A DNA stretch of 64,000 nucleotides from Symbiodinium natans (lineage: Eukaryota; Sar; Dinophyceae; Suessiales; Symbiodiniaceae), in contig CAJNDS010000200.1 of assembly GCA_905221605.1 (NCBI GenBank), positions 1 through 64,000 on the forward strand, written 5' to 3'. A model generated the notes under the pieces. The model did not search any database. It was not told the DNA's origin and saw only the letters and a list, made by a program, of their open reading frames with translations. Below are positions 1 to 11,033 of the stretch, in pieces (positions within the stretch are counted from its first letter, which is position 1; every line of letters starts with the position of its first letter). The translations under genes and the position numbers were made by a program.

Positions 1-2737
1 AGCCCAATTTGGCCATATTCAGCCCTTCGCCACATCTCGGAAGAGCTCCATCTTAATCCGACCGACCGGATGACCTATCGAGAAGAATCAGTATCAGTCG
101 GGATCAGGGTTCACGTGCTATCAGAGTGTCTCTGGTGCTTGCATTGAGCAACCTGTCTAGTGCCTCCGATGGAGATGTCAAAGAACACCACGGGGTTGTC
201 AGGATGCCTGTCTTTGGTGCTTTACAACCCCTAAGCCCCAAATCCTTCTCCTAAACCCTAAACCCTAAACCAGGCAGCTCAATGCAACTGCGCCTTTGTG
301 GCCTGTTCTCGGACACCTGGCCAGCCATCCTGTGGTCAAAAGCGCAAAAAACGCCACTTGCATTTACAGGAATCCACCCCTGTCAAGGGGGCTTGCGGTG
401 TTGAATTTTAGGACTTGGGATATTTTTAAGGCTCGTGGAGATTGGGGGGCTTCAGGTTGTTGCATTAAGCCATTAAGCCCTAAGACCTGAAACGATGGAT
501 GCGAGTTTGGAAGGAAGCACGGGCGATGCGCAAAGGCCTGTAGGTACAACAACCGACCATGGCCATGAAGAACAGTATTGTTTTTCTGCTTTGCTTGAAC
601 TATTTAGTGAGGTTCTGCCGCTACCCCATACACGCGTATGTATGCATGTAGGCAAGTTCTGTTTATATCTTCAAAGTATGCACTATCTCGTGCAATCTCA
701 AATACCGAAATCGAGGGTGCCGTACGAGTGACCCATTGGATGTTCTTCATGGGTAGTAGCTCATCTAATCTCATCTATGTCCTGATTTCCATATCCAGTT
801 GTCATTTGGACGGCTTTGAATATGGTTTCCCCTTTGGAACTGCAGGCTTCAATTGCCGCAACATTTTGGCAAGATTCGGGAGTTCGGGACTTCGGGTAAC
901 AGGACAGTCGCATGGTGAAGGGGATAAACTCGCGAGAATCGTCAATGCTGTTGAATCCACGCTAATTTGAGATGACAGGAGCGTCAGAATAATATCGCAT
1001 GAAAGTGTTGGGACCACAACTTTGAATGGCTTACATAGCCCTGTGTACAGTGCTGGCTAAACTTCCTTGCATGGTAAGTACAGCCATGAACGACGACCCC
1101 TATCGAAGCCCAACGATCTGGAAACTTGCTGCACGGCGTTGTGGAAGGTGAACTCGCGTGTTTGTGTCGGTCGTGGCAACTTCTCAATCAAGTTAGTTTT
1201 CCTTTGAACTTTCAGAATTCGTGCTGAACCGCAAAATCATCAGAGTACGCTTCTGTCTGTGAATCTATGTGTGTGAAACCTGAAAGACATTGTAAGGACG
1301 ATGCACAACACGCTGCAGGGGCGATCCCGCTTGGAACTCGGTTGTGACATGCGGAGTGACAAATGATATGCAGCCGCACCTGGAGAACCAGCTGGAACTC
1401 CGTGGCTTTAACTTGCGGACTCCTTGACTCCTTGAGCCCGTCTGCGATAAGCGGAAACTCGTCCAGCTGCCCATTTTAAGCATTGCATCTGCCAGCTTTC
1501 GACATGAAGATTTCGTTGAACCATGGCAGGACATTGAACGGACGGAAGTAGCGACAAGCTCACTGATTGATGGCCATGACAATTCTAAGCCTCACCAACA
1601 CTCCATTAAAGATTTTCGGCCAGGATTTTGCAGGTGGAGTTGCCATTTCAGCACTCCCTCCAGGTGAAACGCGCGTGCAAGTCTGGGTTGGTGCTCGTCA
1701 CTCGGCACATTCTATTCTGACTCTAGGGCCCGAAGACTTAACTCAGAAGCAACTGTTTGAAAGGCTTGGTTCTAGTTCTCATTTCCTTTCGAGATCGTCG
1801 GAACACGAAGCAGGGGTGCAGAGGGCATCCTAAATTTTTCGGGACAGGGCAATTATAGGCAAGATGACAGGTCTCTCAGCGGAACTGGAGCGCATCTTTC
1901 GCCTTCTGGAGGAAGATGGTTTCATCCTTGCCCAAGAAGGTTGAGGGCTGCGGGGGTTGAGGGGAGAGGGGGTGAAAGGGAAAGGTTGGTGGGTTCGCTT
2001 ATCAGGTGTTTTGAGACCATCAAGATATATCAAAATCCTGGCTCAGGCGGCTGCTAAAGGAGCGCTTGCAGGCGCTTGTGCGTTTCTGCCGAATGCCAAG
2101 GATGATGGATGCAGTCTTGTGGAGAGCTGTGTTGTAGTGCTTGTAATCAAGATCCTGTGCAGCTTGGCACCATGAGTCGTGGGAAAGCCGAAGGCAGTGG
2201 ACAAACCCTAGAAATCATACCGTGCAAACAGCAGGCAGGCTAGAGGTGGGGGGTTTTAGGGCTTTCGGGGACTAGGGTAAAGTTTAGGGGGTAATTCGGG
2301 GCTTCGGTTCTGGCACCAAGGCGAATTGATTTTGCACATGACAAGGGGCGCTGCTTCAGTGCCTGTCTGGGTCATGACCTACTAATTTGGAGGGTTTGGG
2401 AATCTTGGCAGCTGCCTAGTTGGAACGGTTGGTTCGTGTCTTGTCCAAGAGCTTGGGCTTGGAGCTTAGCGCTGAGGCCGCTGCAATTTCCGGTGGCAGC
2501 TCGATTGCCTCGCCGGTTTACACTTTGGCTCCCGAGCACTAAGTCGCCAAGCCCTGAACCCATGGCATCAACTGAAATATCTGCTTTGCTCAACGCGCCA
2601 TTTCGCAGCAGTCCCCAGCCTCCACGTCCTCCTTCTGCTTTTGGGAGTTCGCAAGGGACAGCAGTGCTTTTCTTGCCTTGTTTGGGCAGAGTGGTGTGCA
2701 CACTGTTACAGTGCCAACCATTGCCGTTCACCCTCTC
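1..2737. other. No gene resolved
   Basis: I see no gene I can defend here. Short open stretches exist on both strands, for example around 1,860-1,945, where both strands give plausible-looking helical peptides, but none shows a recognisable domain or pairs with a neighbouring exon through a convincing splice junction. The segment holds scattered TTTAGGG-like words (about 2,250-2,300) and one short telomere-type tract at 250-271. In a genome with exons of 30-80 nt, real exons could be hidden here. Confidence 0.4.
250..271. repeat. Short telomere-type (CCCTAAA) tract
   Basis: Three consecutive CCCTAAA units, the plant/alga/dinoflagellate-type telomere word, occur inside otherwise unique sequence. 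The tract is far too short for a telomere. It is an interstitial telomere-like word, and degenerate versions recur through the left half of the window. Confidence 0.8.
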
Positions 2738-2822
2738 AGCTTCTTGCTTGAACCTCGCTGATCACGCCCATCTGCATTAGATCTGCAAGGTTGAACACAG
2801 CCTTGATCTCGGCATCCTTCAG
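2738..2822 (-). CDS. Possible single exon with EF-hand-like helix (unassigned)
   Basis: Read on the minus strand, this short segment gives a coherent peptide containing AVFNLADL followed by GVIS, which resembles the second half of an EF-hand (helix, loop, then a 'GVIS'-type beta turn). The calcium-ligand positions are not all acidic, so calcium binding is not shown. I could not join it confidently to other exons. It could belong to a gene running through about 2.3-3.6 kb, or be chance. Confidence 0.2.
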
Positions 2823-5447
2823 ACTTCAGGGATCTGTCTCCCTTCTTACGAAATGGTGTGGGGCAATTGGAGCCTGCCTCGGAGTCTGCATATATCTATG
2901 TTTTCTCATCCTTCCCCCCGAAGGCTCCTCGAAATTGCCTGCTGATGCACCTTCGCGTTCGCGCAATTGAAGCTCCTGACCGTGTCGACGCCGAAACTAC
3001 GGCCGGATGCCCCGCGGGCTCAACAGAATCCTGAGTCCCTAAACCGGAAAATGCAAACGGATCAAAGCTGGCAGCCTGCAGGAGGAAGCCGCGCACATCC
3101 CCAGGCTTGTGGAAGCAGAGGGAGGCACCGAGATCCTGAGCACCGAGCAGAGCAGCGAAGTTGAAACGACTCGTGTCACAAGTGCCAAACACAAAACCCA
3201 GTAACTAAAGCTAAACGTCCCTGAGCCCAACTTCCCCGAAAGGCTCCATATGCCAAGGCACGTTGAACAGCTCTAGGATGCGGTGCCTCTCAGAGCTTTC
3301 TTGAGTGCCGTTTTCGCTGTGTCATCACATGTGCGAGCGCTTCTCGAGCACGGCGTAGGCTCAGGGCTTTTGGAGGTACTCGTCCGCTTTCTGCAGCTCC
3401 TCTCCCATGTCCACTCCTGGTGCTGCCGGGTTTGGCAGCTCTCTTGCGCAAATATAGCAGTTTGACTCACAGTCCAGGCCTTGCTTGCGCACGACCACGA
3501 CGAGTCTTTCTTGCACAGCTGTCTGCAGCTGTCTCGATCCAGGTGGCGGGCACGTGTGCAATACGCGCCTATGCAATGCTGACATCGAGGCGTGATAGTG
3601 TCAATCTTCATCTATTGTGACACAGCGTTCTTGCTGCGGTGCAGCTTGTTCTGACGCATGCACTGGTCGGGCCACTGTCAGCTTCTATTTCAGAGCTTGC
3701 GGCAAGGACTCGGCGCATTTGCCTTGTACACATCCGCCCACGGCTCAAGTTCCTTGTGTTGTCTCTAAAATCTCTAAAAACACCTCCACCTCTCTGCCAA
3801 GGTTTGCAAAGCCGCAGCACAAGTGTTTCTGCAGGCGCTTGTGGGCGCTTTAACGATCACTCAAATTTGTGAGCTAGAAAAATCGAAGCATGTCTGGCCA
3901 TCAGGACACGCTCATAAAATGGCTTTTCTCTGTGGCACACTTCAGAAGAAGCAAATCGCAATGTGAATCCAATCGCGTGAAACAATGAATGTCGAAGGGT
4001 TTTGCTCACTCCAGGTGATCACCTGAGCTATGTTGGCAGTTGACTGCGGTCCCTGCTTGCTTGGTCGCATAGATAGTTCGGTAGTTAATGTGGTTGACAA
4101 ATCAGCGGTTCTCCTTGAGCTGTGCTAGGTGCTGTCTTGCCATCAAGAAGCGAACTATGCAAACGGTCAGGCCCTTCGCTTGAGCGACGCAGAAAGGAGG
4201 AATGCTGCCTTAAGTTGGCAATAAACTTGTGCAATCTGCATTCCCTTGCAACTCCGTTGGCAAACCGCAGAGTCGTCTCTCACAGGAAGATCGGCTCCCT
4301 GCCGTTGCCGCCAACGCCAGGACCCAAAAACAGCATCGAAGCACCCTCTGCCTGCTGGAGAACTATCTGCAGCACACTTGACTGGACATGCTGTGGGCTG
4401 GCAGAAGAGTTCCGACTCCAAAGCCCCTCTGAGCCTTGACGAAAATCCTCAAACCCTAAACGCCCTGCTTTACAGAAATCTTACAAATCCATCTCCAAAC
4501 GCTGGCATATAAAGCAAAGCGCTGAAGCGCTGAAAAGCAATGGCCGATGCCGGTTGCGCCGGTTACGGTGCAGTGAGAAGATGGCGAAAACACGGTACCA
4601 CTGGCTCGACTCTCATGGTGATTCTGCTAATGGTCACTCTGCTCGAGCGGATGGTAGCTCTGTCAGGTCTGAGCCTTATCTAGAAGTACGTAGCAGTCGT
4701 AGTCATAACAATACTCACAGTGTAACAATCTTGATGCTGACTGCAAAGTAACCAGAACATCTAATCATATACGGCGGCAACCCCTACTACGACCACGACG
4801 ACGATTACTAGCACGGCTACGGCTGCGACTGCTTCTGCTGCAGTCCACCTACTGCTGCTGCGGCTATTCCCATTCTGGCTATTGTCTATCGCCGCTACTA
4901 TGTGATTGCGTTTTTGAATATTGTAACTACGTAGGCGTATAGTTGTCATGTGCGCAGGTCCACGTGGGAACGAGGCCTTGCAAGCCGCCAGGATCCCTGA
5001 TTTCACATCACCGGAAGGCTGTGTCACCTTGCGAAGCGATACACAGCAAGCGGATTCATATTCCATTGTTGAGTCCTTGTTGCTTACAGGATATTACAGG
5101 CTCACACAGCGGACAGGCTGGCTGCTTTTGGATGATATTTGCCCTGGAGCTTGTCTACTCCCAGCTTGTCGGTTTTAGCGCTATTGTTTCTCTTACTTCC
5201 CAACTCCAATATTGGAGCAAAAACAGTGTCTCATAAGCAAACCTAGTTGGTTGGCTTCAAGGCTTTTCCCACTTCACTCTGAAGCCTGTCGGGCCTACAA
5301 GCCCTACTAGAAACCACAGTCTTAACGATGCCCAGAGACTCGTAGCTATTGATTCGTGCTAAGACCCTTCCCAGAGGTCACGGAGGTGAGGTAACCAGCA
5401 TTAAACAGCCCTCCCTCTGATACGGCTCCACCAAGATAGCCCTTGCA
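2823..5447. other. No gene resolved; weak minus-strand exon candidates
   Basis: Minus-strand peptides around 3,360-3,585 (helical, containing LQTAVQERLVVVV and GEELQKADEYLQ) and around 4,970-5,060 look more protein-like than random, but no family is recognisable and no splice chain could be built. 4,440-4,500 holds a CCCTAAA-like word. Nothing else is evident. Confidence 0.3.
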
Positions 5448-5722
5448 AGTAATATACAAGTAATATATAGTAATCTATAGTAATCTATAGTAATATATAG
5501 TAATATATAGCAATATATAGTAATGTATAGCAATATATAATAATATATAGTAATATATAGTAATATATAATAATATATAGCAATATATAATAGTATATAG
5601 TAATATAGAGTAATATATAGTAGTATATAGTAATATATAGCAATGTATAATATATAGCAATATATAGTATTATATAGTAATATATAGTAATATATAGTAA
5701 TATATAGTCATATATAGTAATT
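5448..5722. repeat. AT-rich minisatellite, roughly 10-bp unit TAATATATAG
   Basis: About 27 imperfect head-to-tail copies of TAATATATAG, with variants such as TAATCTATAG, CAATATATAG and TAGTATATAG. The apparent 61-residue minus-strand ORF over it (Tyr/Ile/Leu only) is a translation of the repeat and not a gene. The repeat ends cleanly at about 5,722, where G+C returns to the local average. Confidence 0.9.
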
Positions 5723-5825
5723 TGGCGTGTGTGGACTCACAGAGCCGTGTAGTTTGCTCGTGAGGCTAGTTCAATGTCAGTTCGAGGGGAACCTTCTGAG
5801 TTCTGTTCAGCAGACGCTTCCAGAA

Positions 5826-6637
5826 CATGGCTTCAGAGCTGCCTTGTAGTCAACGGAGATCTCTTTCCCGAGCTTTTTCATCTCCTCTTCGGCGGCTTCC
5901 TGTCACGCATGGACCCCCCCCGCAGCGTGCTCAGGTAGAGTTCCCAAGAAAAAGCTTGCCGCAGCCGGAACTGTGCCTTGACCTGCGCCTGCATGTTGGT
6001 TCCTGCCCTGGAAGGCAAGTTCGCGAGTGCTGCGAAGGTCTCCTGCCAGAAAACCGCACCTGCGGAGTCCACGGAGTGCAGCGCTCCCTGAAGGCCTCCG
6101 TGGCATCCCCCGGGTCGTTCATGGAAGACAACATCATCTCTGGAACGAGCTTGGGGATGTTCAGCGCCACAATCTGCAAGTTTGTGGCCATGCCATGGTA
6201 ACTTGCGACTGCGCTCTCTTGCATTCACACGCCCTGAGAAGCATCGAGAAAGCCCAGCAGCTTCTTGAATTGCACTCACAGGAGAGGGCAGGGGGGGACG
6301 AGACATGCATCCGAGCGTGCATGAAACCACCATGCCTTGTCGCCAGGCTGTGCAATGTCAATGGCCTTGCGCATGGCCTGCTTGGCGCCCTGGATGTCCT
6401 GCGCAGCACAGCGGGCAGGGAATGCTACCGTGACGCTCCCATTGCAATATATTAACCCAATGATATGACCAGAATGATAGAATGATAACATGATATCATG
6501 ATACAATGATATAAACATCTGAACACAATAATAGTATAATATTATAATGCTCCGCACACGATAACTGTGCAGGCCTTGATGCTGATTCCCACCATCATCT
6601 TGGTGGATCGGGCGATCCTGTCAAGCTGTCCACTCAG
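5826..6637 (-). CDS. Unrecognised helical protein, at least five exons (partial)
   Basis: Five minus-strand pieces, in coding order, give coherent amphipathic, helix-rich peptides: about 6,630-6,560 (IARSTKMMVGISIK), 6,400-6,345 (DIQGAKQAMRKAIDIAQPGD, TPR- or spectrin-like in feel), 6,205-6,080 (NLQIVALNIPKLVPEMMLS), 6,040-5,940 (ETFAALANLPSRAG) and 5,885-5,826 (KKLGKEISVDYKAALKP). Several begin after CAG and end before GC, matching the splice grammar of the window. I do not recognise the family. Start, stop and exact junctions are not resolved; the stop probably lies below 5,826. An AT-rich ATGATA-like tract (about 6,455-6,545) sits in one intron. It lies downstream of the kinase gene and in the same direction. 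Confidence 0.4.
6455..6545. repeat. AT-rich ATGATA-like simple sequence
   Basis: Degenerate direct repeats of ATGATA/ATGATATCATG, including local palindromes. It lies in what I take to be an intron of the minus-strand helical gene. Confidence 0.7.
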
Positions 6638-6639
6638 GG

Positions 6640-8499
6640 GCAACGGAATGCAAGAGTTGGGGACTTGGGGAGTCTTTGGGATCTTTGAGGCCCAATGGAA
6701 TCCTATGAACACATATGGGGATAAATAAACATGCGAGCATACGAAGCAACCCTTTGTTCACAAGCTCTCATGCCGGTCCTTGAGGCAAACATCCTCACAA
6801 AATCCTACAATACAAACGATATGCTGAGCCTAGCCGCGCTCTACGACTTCTACATCTTCTGGAGCCAACGCCAGGGCACCGAAGCCTCTCACCAAAGATC
6901 GAGTTCTGTCGCCTCTCCCTCGTGGCGTCCGTTCAGCTCTGGCAGGGGCGCCCCTTTTTTGGTTGCACGGGATGGTGAGCCGTCAGCCCAAGCCAACTGT
7001 ACACGACAGATTGGAGGCTGCATGCATCTCTCCAGGTACCGGATTGCCAGGTTTGCCATTTGGGCAAAAATGTGTCCGGGCATCCAGAAGAGTGACCACC
7101 TGAGTCAATTATAGTCACTTTGCTGCACTGGATTGTGCGGATAGGAACCGTTTGCTCTGATCCTCAAACTATGCCGGCGCAGACCCAAACTCATAACTAA
7201 GATCAGTACTCATTATGGACTTCGAGAGCATTCCAGGAGCACCCTGAGAACACTCCAAGAGCATGCTAAGACCACTCTTGCACAGGCACGCCAAGACTTG
7301 GTTCTGCACTTCACCGCGGAATCGGGGAGCGCCCGTTGACAAAATGTGAAACGTGAAATGTAAGTCCCCTTAGAACTAGAACGGAGCCGAGGTGGGGGAG
7401 CGATTGGACTACAGAACGCGCACGGGACCTAGGCGAGAGATCCATTTGTCACGTTGGGCGATGCTTTAAGCACTATGAGAACTGCGACCCCCGAATCACC
7501 TTCAAGCGCACTAGGCGAGAGCTGCCGAGCTTCCGCACGGCCACCCGGACCTAACCCTCCTTCCCCGACACGTTGGAACCCCGTAGAGTTGCCAGCGTTT
7601 AGGGAAGAACTCGAAAACCTGATACAAACATTTAAAGTCTCCAGCCATGGACCCACAAAGCTTCCAATGGAAAGTTGCTGCCAGGGCTCCAGCTGTCAGA
7701 GGCCCGCCGAAGAACTACCCCTTTCACCGAAATACGCCCTCAGCTGGGAATTGCGTTGAATTGGGGCCGGGGTTCTGGTCATCTTTTAAGATGGAGCCCC
7801 TAATAGAATCGATCCTGGAAGAGAGAAACCCCGCAGATCAGTCACAAAAGAAACGCATGCAACTGCACAACTCATGCAAGGGTTACAAGTTACAGGTCTT
7901 CAGGGAATCTTGTTCGCGGATTCGCGGCTATGTTTGTGCGGCCGGAGGGTCGAGGGAGCGAATGTCATCGATTCGAAGAAGCCCGCTTCACTGCGCTTTG
8001 ACTTCGGTGGTAGTGATGGCAGCGCTCTCTGGAGAGACTTTACATTGTTTCCATCAGCATCTGCATCACTGTTCACATTGTTCTCGCCTGCGACTCAAGT
8101 GGAGCGCATCCGGAGTCTTTAGGCAACAGATAATGGATGATAATGGCATATAGATTCAAGGCATTTCAAGGCTATAGGGAAGGTGGCGGAACTGTCGGGG
8201 AGTCACAATTGTTCCAGAGACTGTGCCCGAAACTCGAAACGCTTCCCCTAGGTTTCATCTTCACAATGCTGGGACATGTTGGGGGGCCCCTCGAGTGCAC
8301 CCTAGTAGGGCACCCTCATGTCCTTTGGCCCTTTGGCAACTTGCCTTCCGCAATCGGTGGCAAGCCCATTCTGGCGTCCTGCATCCAATCGTGGGCGAGC
8401 GCGTCCTTTGCTGAGCTTGGGACCCTGCTCATTGCAGCTGTCCACCCAGTTCGCTACAAAGAACACCGGCCCAATCGGGCCCCCAAACCTATTCAAATT
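6640..8499. other. Spacer or unresolved 5'/3' gene ends
   Basis: No convincing exon chain. A plus-strand ORF at 7,874-8,122 and a minus-strand one at 6,889-7,083 are open and read moderately well, but neither has a family signature. The 3' end of the kinase gene and the 5' end of the helical gene should both lie within or next to this stretch. Confidence 0.3.
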
Positions 8500-10546
8500 G
8501 CATGAACCATGTCGGCCTCGGAGGTTCGGTATGGGAGGTGATGGGATGCTTTCGGATTAAGAACCTGGCCCTGAGAAGGTCTCTTGAGTCGAGCATCGGC
8601 CGTTGTCAATCGCGTGTCTGGGCTCTTGTCCAAGAGTCCCTGGTTCAAGATCACCCTAGGGAGCCCCTCGGATGGCTTTGTACTGAGGATTTTAGGGATT
8701 TTAGGGTGGGGCCCGAGGGTTGTTCATTTACATGGCATCGCTTGGCTCAGTGCACGAAGTGCGGGACGCCCAAGCATCAAGCCTGCCTCAAGGAAGTGCT
8801 TGGCGTCCGCTGAAGTGTTCTGCCAAGCACGGGATTCGAAGGAAAGTGGGTTTTGTCCTCGGACATGAGCAAATACGAGGAGGCCTGTTGTCAAGCAAGC
8901 AATTCAATTTTCTGGCTTTTGCCAGCTTCCGACCGGGGTGCTGATGGCGGCTTTGGGCTGCTTTGTCTCCATCAGCTTGAACGGCACCTCAAGACCTTAC
9001 CAGGATCATCGGTCATCAGTGCTTCCGATCAACCCTGAACCGCCAAGAAACCCCGACTCTTCAGAGTGCGAGTGACTGCTGAGCTCCAGGCTAGTCACAA
9101 TGTAGGACACCACCCCGACACCCCACACCTCAGCTTGCCGAATCTCGAGCGTTACAATTTACAAACCCTCCCATGTGACCGTCAAGGCTCATCAGAAGGT
9201 GGCCCGGTGTTTCCATCCCAGACTTCCTTCGCACAGGGCTCAGGGCGTGGCAAAGTTACTGAGGGACAGCCGTGTGCTCAGGCAGCCGATTGCAAACTGC
9301 AGATAAGGATCTGGAGCCATGTAAGCAGCAGTGCCACATCGCTTGATCCGTAAAAGAGTCTTGGCCGTCCTTTTGGGCATCAGCTGTTCGGAGTCACATG
9401 GACCCAAGGGGCCTATGTGCACTGGTGCAGCTTGGCCACTCATCCGTGACAGGCGCTTTCAAGACCCAGGCAAGCCCCAGGTCGAAAAGCCTGAGTTTGG
9501 AGCATGAACAAGAGCTCTTCTGTTGGTGTCAGTGGAGTTCTGTGGAGAGTGGGCTTGCGACATCTTGCGCACAGTGCGAACGTGCCGAGCCACTTCAGCT
9601 CCGGAAGCGGCTGCCCAGCCACAGGAGGCTTGATGAAACCGAAATTCTCCGGCTTGATGTCCCCTCAGCTTTCAGCTGCATCGTGGTCGTCTGTTTTGGG
9701 GCCAGCTACCTGCCTGAGATCTTGATGCACTCTGTGGCTCCGGCTGTGGAGTGCACCAACAGTTCGGTGTAAAAAGTGTACCGCCTGCTGGCGAGCATGA
9801 GACATCCACAGAACCTAGATTCACCTAGGTTACTAGATCGATCCCTTCTCGTCCTAAAATCTAATTCGTCCAGGTTGTTCGATGCAGGCTCACTGGCGCG
9901 GCCTTGACGATTTGCCTCGGCTGCGACTGCAGGTCGCAGCTCCCAAACAAGATGAAGGCGAGAGCATGCATGCTATGATGCTATTCTGACACAGGTTGCA
10001 ACTTGCAACTTTCAGTAACCAAGGCACTTCACAAGCCCTGAAGCTATTCTCTCTTCCAGCTTGACAGATCTCTGGGCTAAGAAGTCGAAGAGGTCTGGGC
10101 CTGAGCAGCATGAACTAACCCTATAAACCATACATGACAAACCCTGAACACTGTAAACCCTGAAAACCATAACCCCCCCCCCCCCCCCCCCCAAACGTCT
10201 ATATCATCTATCAACCCTCCAGGCCTATGAACCCCAAATGCCCGCTTCTAAAAACCACTCAGCGTGGCACCCTCGAGCAGCTCCATGACCTGAGGGTTTA
10301 GGGGGTTCACAAGGTTCGCAGGATTCCGGTTTGCAGGATTCCTAGGGCTTAGGGAGGCTTTAGGGTTCATAGGGGCTTAGCAGGGTTCAGGGTGGTGCTG
10401 TGCACGTTTGGGGCTGCTCAGGGTCTGGCTGGCCCTAAAGCCCTCAAAAAAAACCTTCAACTGCAAGCCCCCAAAAGGCCCTTAGCCCTGCGCCTGGTAC
10501 AGCGCTTGCTGCGGATGCACGAAGGCTGCGATGAAGCCGAGGATGC
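8500..10546 (-). CDS. Eukaryotic-type protein kinase (Ser/Thr-like), multi-exon, ends approximate
   Basis: A protein kinase catalytic domain can be read exon by exon on the minus strand. Exons and motifs: 10,494-10,546 (LGFIAAFV, end of N-lobe); 10,271-10,289 (VMELLEG, hinge); 10,052-10,100 (PDLFDFLAQR); 9,903-9,915 (13 nt); 9,745-9,784 joined to 9,597-9,663 to give LHRDIKPENFGF (catalytic loop); 9,445-9,490 (LLFDLGLAWV, a DLG form of the Mg-binding DFG); 9,312-9,341 (RCGTAAYMAP, activation segment and APE region); about 9,128 downward (VWGVGVVSYIVTS, subdomain IX); about 8,987 downward (VPFKLMETK); about 8,815 (SADAKHFLE); and 8,586-8,639 (GLLDKSPDTRLTTADA, subdomain XI). The Gly-rich loop and catalytic lysine were not found. 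It could be of the CaM-kinase/CK1 type; I cannot place the subfamily. The first exon and stop are uncertain. Confidence 0.75.
10173..10192. repeat. Poly(C) run of 20
   Basis: Twenty uninterrupted cytosines, flanked by CCCTGAA/CCATAA words, inside the kinase intron between the hinge exon and the DLFDFL exon. On the minus (sense) strand this is G20 and could form a quadruplex. Length may vary or be mis-sequenced. Confidence 0.9.
10290..10400. repeat. Degenerate TTTAGGG-like tract in kinase intron
   Basis: Dense GGGTTTAGG, GGGCTTAGGG, GGCTTTAGGG and GGGGCTTAG words, like a decayed telomere-type array, lie directly upstream (in sense) of the 19-nt hinge exon. Similar tracts occur at about 8,690-8,710, 12,716-12,795 and, in CCCTAAA orientation, 17,465-17,500. 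Confidence 0.6.
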
Positions 10547-10789
10547 CTCGGGAAGTGAGGTGTTGTTTTGTTCTCGGATTTTAGGGTGCCCTGAGGACCC
10601 TGAGGACCCTATCACCATCCACTTCCATCCCCTAGCCCTAGCCTTCGACCCCTTAGCCCAACAAACAACCTAAAGCATCGTTTGAAAGCCCCACGGGATT
10701 CAAGATGAGAACTCGTACAACTGAATCACTCCTACGACCCTCACAACCCTTCTAAGCCCCTACTGAAGCTTTCGCCACTATTTTTCATA

Positions 10790-10905
10790 AGCTCAACTCC
10801 GGGCTGCCGTTTTCAAGCGGCTCACTTCCGGTCATCCAGCGAATGTACTCCAGATGGCGGTCAGGCGACACGGCCAGGAGGCTGTATGCAACCTGAGGAT
10901 GGTAA
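10790..10905 (-). CDS. Orphan exon between kinase and HDAC genes
   Basis: After a CAG acceptor (minus strand, at about 10,894) there is an open, protein-like peptide beginning VAYSLLAVSPD and including EYIRWMTG. A splice from ACC-G onto the next kinase exon at 10,546 would keep frame and put this where the N-lobe lysine and C-helix should be. If so, the usual VAIK lysine motif reads VAYS, with no lysine. It could equally be an unrelated 5' exon. Confidence 0.25.
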
Positions 10906-11033
10906 AATAGGGGTTCAAAAAACTCCCCCAGAATGCGTTAAGAAATCCTAAGAACTTTCTGCTCCTGTGCGGCTCTTGAGCTAAGGAAAATGCAGGCACG
11001 CCTGTTTTTCAAGCCCCGCGCGCAGATGTAGAC

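Noticed and set aside
5475-5660. 61-codon minus-strand ORF rich in Tyr, Ile and Leu
   Set aside because: It is only the translation of the TAATATATAG minisatellite.
7874-8122. Plus-strand 82-codon ORF that reads like protein
   Set aside because: No family signature, wrong strand compared with all resolved genes, and no matching splice partners.
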